Below, in pieces: positions 59,404 to 64,000 of a stretch of DNA of 64,000 nucleotides; positions within the stretch are counted from its first letter, which is position 1; each line of letters begins with the position of its first letter. The DNA comes from SPJN01 sp965229935 (lineage in GTDB: Bacteria > Pseudomonadota > Alphaproteobacteria > SPJN01). A program made the position numbers and the translations under genes. The notes under the pieces are model-generated. The model worked only from the letters and a program-made list of their open reading frames with translations, was not told where the DNA came from and ran no database searches. Location of the stretch: the NCBI GenBank assembly GCA_965229935.1, contig CBDDKB010000002.1:186001-250000 (forward strand), given 5' to 3'.

Positions 59404-60999
59404 TTACGGGCGGTAATAATAGGTGCGGGGACCCAGATCACGGGCGAGCTGCGGGACAATGCGGTCAATCCAGCCACACAAATAGGGCCGCGTTTCCGCA
59501 GGATCGATTAACTCGTGGAAGCCAAACGCCTCTGCCCTTGGGAAGGGTGACTGTCTTGCTGCCAGCATGGCTTCTAGTTCGGCCCGTTTGGCTTCTGGAT
59601 CGTCGGCTTGTGCAATCAATTTGCCAAAGGCGATGGCAACGCCGCCTTCGACAGGAAGGGCGCCCATTTCTGCGCTGGGCCAGGCGAGGGTGTAGGCTTT
59701 GCGCCCAAAATGGGCAGCACCCGCAACCCCGAAAACTTTGCGGACAATGACACTCGCCCATGGCACTTTTGCCTGCATCACAGCGGCGATGGCCGCCGCG
59801 CCATAGCGGATCGTGCTGGCCTGTTCGGCATCCGGGCCAATCATAAAGCCCGGTTCATCAACAAAGCTGATGATGGGCAAGTGGAATGTGTCACACAGAT
59901 CGACAAAACGGCGTACTTTTTGGGCGCCGTCAGCTGTCATTGACCCTGCATAAAAATGGCAATCATTCGCCAATATGCCGACCGGCTGACCGTTTAGGCG
60001 GGCAAGGCCTGTGATTTGGCCCGGGCCATATTTGCGGGTCATTTCAAACCAACTGTCTTGATCGACAATGGCCTTGATCATGGCGCGCGCGTCATAGGGT
60101 TGGCGGCGATCGCGCGGAATCAGTGTTTGCAGGCTGTCTTCCATCCGATCAGGCGAATCACCTGATTCGATTCGGGGTGCCAATTCGTGGATATTTGCAG
60201 GCAAATAGGACAAAAACCGGCGAACTTGATTGATTGCGTCCTCTTCATCCTTGGCAACATTGTCGACCGTTCCGGCCTTCAGATGAACTTTTGCGCCGCC
60301 CAATTCTTCCTTTGTCAGCTCACGACCAAGGGCGCGAGAGACGACCTGCGGGCCTGCAACAAGCACCTGTGCGGTCTTGCGCGTCATAACTGAAAAGTGG
60401 CTAGCGGCCAGTCTGGCAGCGGGAAATCCGGCGACGGGCCCAAGCGCGGCAGAGGCGACCGGCACCTCTCCCAACACCTGCGTGATCGACAAAAAGCGCG
60501 GGTCTGTAAAAACAGGATCGCCGCCGCTGGGCCGTGGGGGCGGGCCCTTGCCACTGCCGGATTGGTTCGCCGCAGCACCCCCAACAGATCCGCCGCCGCC
60601 TTCCAATAGGCGCACCAATGGCAACTGGTAATCGAGTGCAAGTTGTTCAGAATAAACGCTTTTTCGCAAACCTGACGGCGTGGGGGAGCCGCCCTTGATT
60701 GTGAAATCTTCTCCGCCGACCACAACCGGGCGACCATTCATGCGGCCAAAACCCAGCACATAATTGGGCGGAGTAAAGCCGATTTGATTGCCATCTTCAT
60801 CAAATTCAGGCGCGCCTGCGCCTTCGCCAACTTCCGCAAAACTGTCCTGATCGACCGCAAGATTAATTCGTTCCCGAATGGTCAGCCGCCCTTTTGCGTG
60901 ATGCTTCTCAATCGCCTCAGGCCCGCCCTGACCCTTTGCCAAATTGCGGCGGTTTTTGATTTCGGCAATGTCTTCGGACCAGTCTTTTGCGTCGCTCAT
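59404..60999 (-). CDS. Acyl-CoA carboxylase carboxyltransferase (beta) subunit
   Basis: A 531-residue crotonase-fold carboxyltransferase. The N-terminal half has RNLAKGQGGPEAIEKHHAKG and RLTIRERINLAVDQDSFAEV, the C-terminal half FVDEPGFMIGPDAEQASTIR and RKVFGVAGAAHFGRKAYTLA. It moves carboxyl from biotin to propionyl-, acetyl- or methylcrotonyl-CoA-type substrates. No biotin carboxylase is adjacent. Gly/Pro-rich insertion GGGGSVGGAAANQSGSGKG near 135 corresponds to the oxyanion loop of the family. The exact substrate is open. Confidence 0.88.
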   Translation of the reverse strand: MSDAKDWSEDIAEIKNRRNLAKGQGGPEAIEKHHAKGRLTIRERINLAVDQDSFAEVGEGAGAPEFDEDGNQIGFTPPNYVLGFGRMNGRPVVVGGEDFTIKGGSPTPSGLRKSVYSEQLALDYQLPLVRLLEGGGGSVGGAAANQSGSGKGPPPRPSGGDPVFTDPRFLSITQVLGEVPVASAALGPVAGFPAARLAASHFSVMTRKTAQVLVAGPQVVSRALGRELTKEELGGAKVHLKAGTVDNVAKDEEDAINQVRRFLSYLPANIHELAPRIESGDSPDRMEDSLQTLIPRDRRQPYDARAMIKAIVDQDSWFEMTRKYGPGQITGLARLNGQPVGILANDCHFYAGSMTADGAQKVRRFVDLCDTFHLPIISFVDEPGFMIGPDAEQASTIRYGAAAIAAVMQAKVPWASVIVRKVFGVAGAAHFGRKAYTLAWPSAEMGALPVEGGVAIAFGKLIAQADDPEAKRAELEAMLAARQSPFPRAEAFGFHELIDPAETRPYLCGWIDRIVPQLARDLGPRTYYYRP

Positions 61000-61152
61000 G
61001 ATGCTTGTGTCTCATTCAGAATTGGTGATTGAGTGGCATCATAACGGCTGAAAAAAACCTGTCGCGAAAAAAGATCAGATCGCAGCATTTTGTAGATTTT
61101 TACAGGCAATTAGGCTATATATAGGCCTCCACACAAGATATGGGGAATAAAA

Positions 61153-61437
61153 ATGAGCAAGGCAGAATTTATTGAAAATGTCGCCAAAAAGGGCAAGGTC
61201 TCCAAGGCAGAAGCCAAGCGGATGGTCGATCTCGTTTTTGGTGAAATCGAAGCTGGTTTGAAGCGCAGCAAGAAAGAAGGTCGTTACCAGATCGGTACAT
61301 TCGGCACCTTCACAATTTCAAAGCGCGCTGCACGTAAGGGTCGTAACCCGCAGACCGGTGAAGAGATTAAAATTAAGGCAAGCAAGGTGCTGCGGTTCCG
61401 TCCGTCAGCCCAGTTGAAGAAATCAGCCGGCTGCTAA
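61153..61437 (+). CDS. hup: HU family DNA-binding protein
   Basis: A 94-residue histone-like protein. The helical N-terminus MSKAEFIENVAKKGKVSKAE is followed by GTFGTFTISKRAARKGRNPQ, the RNPQTGEEIKI DNA-binding arm and KVLRFRPSAQLK. It bends and compacts DNA as a dimer. GGGGAA lies 6 bases before the ATG. A strong terminator follows; a TATATA element sits about 35 bases upstream in the probable promoter. Confidence 0.96.
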   Translation: MSKAEFIENVAKKGKVSKAEAKRMVDLVFGEIEAGLKRSKKEGRYQIGTFGTFTISKRAARKGRNPQTGEEIKIKASKVLRFRPSAQLKKSAGC

Positions 61438-61464
61438 TCAGCCCTGTTTTCAGCCTATCTATGT

Positions 61465-61501
61465 AACGCCCTGCGCTGTCCAGCGTGGGGCGTTTCTTTT
61501 T
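61465..61501 (+). terminator. Rho-independent terminator of hup
   Basis: Nested stems AACGCCC/GGGCGTT (61465-61471 with 61487-61493) and CGCTG/CAGCG (61474-61478 with 61481-61485) are followed by TCTTTTT. It lies 28 bases after the hup stop codon, between hup and the convergent prepilin peptidase gene. Confidence 0.9.
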
Positions 61502-61511
61502 GTGGCGGGCG

Positions 61512-62210
61512 TTAGGCGGCAAACAGGATCATGATCCACGCCGCAAGACATAGGGCAGGGCCGAATGGCTGTTCCTGTCTGATTTTTCCCGACCCGAATA
61601 AAAGCGTCATGATTCCGATCAGCGCCTGTAGCAAGCTTGCAGCCAGTAAGACCAGCAACATACCTTGGGCGCCCACTAGAAGCCCCAAGGCCCCGGCAAT
61701 TTTAACATCGCCCATTCCCAAGCCCGATTGGCGACGCAGAAGTTTGTAGAGCGCGCCTGTCATCCCCATCAGGACAAGGCCCAACACGGCCCCTGATAAG
61801 GCGTCGGGCAGGGCGGGGCCGATATTAAGCGCACTCATCCCCAAGCCGAGCGCGGCGAGCGCAAGAACAAGGGGGTTTGGCAGGCGCAGGACAGCAAGGT
61901 CGATTAGGCTGGCAAGAAACAAAAGCAGGCTAACCAACAAGGTGGCGATGCCCGCATTGTCTGAATGTATCCCGCCCAAGCCATAGCCGATCGCGGCGGT
62001 GATCGCGCCACCTGCGACCAAGATCTGTAGTGACGGGCTTGCCTCATACCGTTGGGCAATCATTTGCATTGGCAGGGCGGCTATTGCGCCAAACAGCATC
62101 GCCAGCGCGATTTCATATAGCGGCGGCAATAAAGCGAAATCTGGAAATGCGAGCGGCAAAGACATGGATGGGGGAACGGCCTTAAACTGTGTCATCAGGT
62201 CGGCTGTCAT
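61512..62210 (-). CDS. A24-family prepilin peptidase
   Basis: A 232-residue polytopic membrane protein with about seven to eight segments. The two catalytic aspartates of type IV prepilin peptidases are seen: D104 in SLIDLAVLRLPN and D168 in GLGMGDVKIAG. It lacks the N-terminal zinc/methyltransferase domain of PilD, so it is a short CpaA-like form, which trims Flp-type prepilins. No pilus genes are in the window. Confidence 0.88.
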   Translation of the reverse strand: MTADLMTQFKAVPPSMSLPLAFPDFALLPPLYEIALAMLFGAIAALPMQMIAQRYEASPSLQILVAGGAITAAIGYGLGGIHSDNAGIATLLVSLLLFLASLIDLAVLRLPNPLVLALAALGLGMSALNIGPALPDALSGAVLGLVLMGMTGALYKLLRRQSGLGMGDVKIAGALGLLVGAQGMLLVLLAASLLQALIGIMTLLFGSGKIRQEQPFGPALCLAAWIMILFAA

Positions 62211-62283
62211 TACCGACAGGCCTATGGTTAATCATGTAAACGATTAAGTGGAAGTAAATCTTTGATCGAAATGGGGGCATCAT

Positions 62284-63264
62284 ATGCCATTGACCGACCT
62301 GCCGTTTGAACCCGCACCATTGAATGAGGGCGGGCAATACCCAAAGCCGGGGCTAAGTTCCGCCTGCTTTTTGCCTGTAAAGGGCGGGGCCAAGGTTAGG
62401 GTGGCGCAGTTTCTGTCCGGTTCGCCCGACACAAGATATGAGCGGCATTTAGCGTTGCTCTTAAGCGGGCGAAGCGAGTTTATCGAAAAATATTACGAGC
62501 CGATCAATGAATTGCTGACACGCGGCTATGATGTGCTGACCCTTGATTGGCGCGGGCAGGGCTTGTCGAGCCGTTTATTGCCTGATCGGTTTCGCGGCCA
62601 TATCGACCATTTCGACACCTATTTGGATGATCTTGAACGGGTGCTGACATCTGTTGCGTTGGTCGATCGTCGTGTGACCCAGCCAAAAATGCTGATGGGC
62701 CATTCAATGGGCGGGGCCCTGTCATTATTGTATGCCGCACGTCACACCCAGCGGGTAAAGGCCGTTGCCCTGTCAGCGCCGATGGTGGGGATGCGTCTGC
62801 CGACCAATCAATTGTTTTTTGAGGTCGCTCTGCGATTCAATCTGTTGCTGGGCAGATCCGCTGCCTATCCCTTGGGGGGCGAATCTGATCCCACTCCCCA
62901 TAGTTTTGAGGAGCAGAAGGTCACCCGTGACCCGCAACGCTATGCGAATGATTCAGGGTTTTACGCCATTGATCCTGATTTGTTGGTTAAGGGGCCGACC
63001 AATGGCTGGTTGGCCGCTGCTTGTGAAGCAATTCGCGCCCTTCATTGGCGGACCACCTTGCGCACACTGTCTATGCCGATATTGATTCAAACGGCTGTTG
63101 GTGATCGTTTGGTCCCGACCGAAGCGCATGAGAAATATGTGAAACGTCTATCTAACGCCACACTTTGCGCCATCCCTGACGCCCAACATGAATTGATGCG
63201 CGAAATAGACGAGGTGGTTGAAACTTATTGGCGCAACTTTGATGATTGGCGCGCTGGGTTCTAG
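62284..63264 (+). CDS. Alpha/beta hydrolase (monoacylglycerol lipase/lysophospholipase-like)
   Basis: A 326-residue serine hydrolase. The nucleophile is S141 in LLMGHSMGGALSLLY; the oxyanion region is DWRGQGLSSR, and the triad is completed by Asp in TAVGDRLVPT and His in PDAQHELMRE. This resembles PldB/YtpA lysophospholipases. There is no signal peptide. Its stop overlaps the end of the convergent phosphatase by 4 bases. Confidence 0.9.
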   Translation: MPLTDLPFEPAPLNEGGQYPKPGLSSACFLPVKGGAKVRVAQFLSGSPDTRYERHLALLLSGRSEFIEKYYEPINELLTRGYDVLTLDWRGQGLSSRLLPDRFRGHIDHFDTYLDDLERVLTSVALVDRRVTQPKMLMGHSMGGALSLLYAARHTQRVKAVALSAPMVGMRLPTNQLFFEVALRFNLLLGRSAAYPLGGESDPTPHSFEEQKVTRDPQRYANDSGFYAIDPDLLVKGPTNGWLAAACEAIRALHWRTTLRTLSMPILIQTAVGDRLVPTEAHEKYVKRLSNATLCAIPDAQHELMREIDEVVETYWRNFDDWRAGF

Positions 63265-64000
63265 CCTGCAGCCGCAGGGGCAAGCAGCTTCAGGGCCGCT
63301 TCATGTAACTCCGGCGTTGCTGCAGCGATGATCTGCCCGCCTTGGCTTGCATCATTACCGGACCAATCAGTGATGACGCCACCTGCTGCGCGCACGACAG
63401 GGATTAGCGCCTGCACGTCAAAGGGTTGCAGGCTTGATTCAATCACAAGGTCAACTGTGCCGAGCGCGAGCAGCCCATATTGATAGCAATCGCCGCCCCA
63501 GCGGACCTGACGACAGGCGCTTTCGACCTTTTGGAAACAATCCCATTCACCCGGCTCGGCAAAGATTGCAGGATGCGTTGCCATAATGGTGGCCTGATCA
63601 AGCTGCGTGCAGCCGCTTGTGGTCAGGGGGCGTGTGCCGGAACGGTCAGTAAACTGTCCGCCTGATGGGCCTGCTGCCCACCGTTCGCCGATATAGGGTT
63701 GGGCAATCACGCCGATTTTCGGCCCCTCATCATCGCCAAGGGCGATCAGTGTGCCCCAAACAGGCATCCCGGCAACAAAGGCGCGGGTACCATCAATTGG
63801 GTCCAGCACCCAATTAAGGCCGTTTTGGCTTGGTACATCATCATGTTCTTCACCGATAATGCCATGATCGGGATAGGTGCTGGTGATCAGGGCGCGCATG
63901 GCAGTTTCGGCTGCCTTGTCTGCCTCTGTCACGGGGTCGAAATCGCCGGGCGCGGCTTTGTTTTCGATGGCAGCAAGGTTGCGGAATAGGGGCAGGGCGG
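63261..64000 (-). CDS. Inositol monophosphatase family protein, HisN-type (start lies beyond the window)
   Basis: The reading frame continues without stop to the right edge, so the N-terminus is missing. Visible are ENKAAPGDFDPVTEADKAAE, IIGEEHDD, the metal site DPIDGTRAFVAGMPVWGTLI and SLQPFDVQALIPVVRAAGG, where the usual W-D-x-A site reads PFDVQA, as in HisN histidinol-phosphate phosphatases rather than SuhB. It would then serve histidine synthesis, but inositol phosphatase activity cannot be excluded. It is convergent with the hydrolase gene. Confidence 0.87.
   Translation of the reverse strand, partial: ALPLFRNLAAIENKAAPGDFDPVTEADKAAETAMRALITSTYPDHGIIGEEHDDVPSQNGLNWVLDPIDGTRAFVAGMPVWGTLIALGDDEGPKIGVIAQPYIGERWAAGPSGGQFTDRSGTRPLTTSGCTQLDQATIMATHPAIFAEPGEWDCFQKVESACRQVRWGGDCYQYGLLALGTVDLVIESSLQPFDVQALIPVVRAAGGVITDWSGNDASQGGQIIAAATPELHEAALKLLAPAAAG

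Noticed and set aside
1..64000. tRNA, rRNA, CRISPR arrays, insertion sequences, prophage or plasmid origins
   Set aside because: I looked through the gaps between genes and found no cloverleaf, regularly spaced repeats with spacers, transposase or integrase genes.

Overview
The window is a chromosomal segment of an alphaproteobacterium. The evidence is the gene content and conserved neighbourhoods: fdxA beside an SUV3-like helicase and an S4 RNA-binding protein; rpmB, then cobT-cobS-dnaJ-bolA; metX-metW facing chorismate mutase-hisC-tyrC; phaR; nadQ-nadA-nadB-nadC; and DUF2849-cysI-DUF934. Genes are closely packed on both strands and coding looks intact almost everywhere. I see no prophage, insertion sequence, CRISPR array, rRNA or tRNA. 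The catabolic genes and aerobic cofactor pathways suggest a free-living aerobic heterotroph. I do not commit below class level.

Layout. 0-7 kb: ferredoxin start, TerB-like protein, S4 protein and RNA helicase, a GPH-type sugar symporter and a DUF3108 protein. 7-16 kb: L28 with a structured leader, a phytase-like esterase, late cobaltochelatase CobS/CobT, a J-domain protein, BolA, TesB, and Ugd/GalU for UDP-glucuronate. 16-28 kb: an HTH/membrane pair, gamma-glutamyltransferase, PhaR, glyoxalase II, methionine and aromatic amino acid genes, and a ChaC-like cyclotransferase. 28-38.7 kb: a lipid/acyl-CoA block with a MerR regulator, two acyl-CoA dehydrogenases, a MaoC hydratase, several hotdog thioesterases and a SulP transporter. 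38.7-43.5 kb: de novo NAD synthesis with its regulator. 43.6-54 kb: a MurG of Firmicutes type, siroheme genes (CobA, CbiX), a TrpD2-like protein under a sigma-54 promoter, nitroreductase, MobA, a tungstate ABC transporter and a sulfite reductase operon. 54-58.3 kb: a glycosyltransferase/methyltransferase/toroid cluster ending in a repeat array. 58.3-64 kb: an EF-hand protein, acyl-CoA carboxylase, HU, a prepilin peptidase, a lipase-like hydrolase and a HisN-type phosphatase running off the end.

How parts fit together. CobA and CbiX make siroheme precursors for CysI about 6 kb away. MobA and TupABC supply molybdenum/tungsten cofactor. Thioesterases, dehydrogenases and hydratase are consistent with degradation of fatty or branched-chain acids, probably under the LiuR-like MerR protein.

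The most unusual signals are non-coding. They are: a consensus sigma-54 promoter followed by a branched RNA closed by a terminator-like stem before the TrpD2-like gene; a 148-bp-period array of methyltransferase gene tails alternating with 91-bp blocks bounded by inverted repeats; a nested hairpin that combines the nad terminator with the ribosome-binding site of the next gene; and paired palindromes upstream of nadA that probably bind NadQ.
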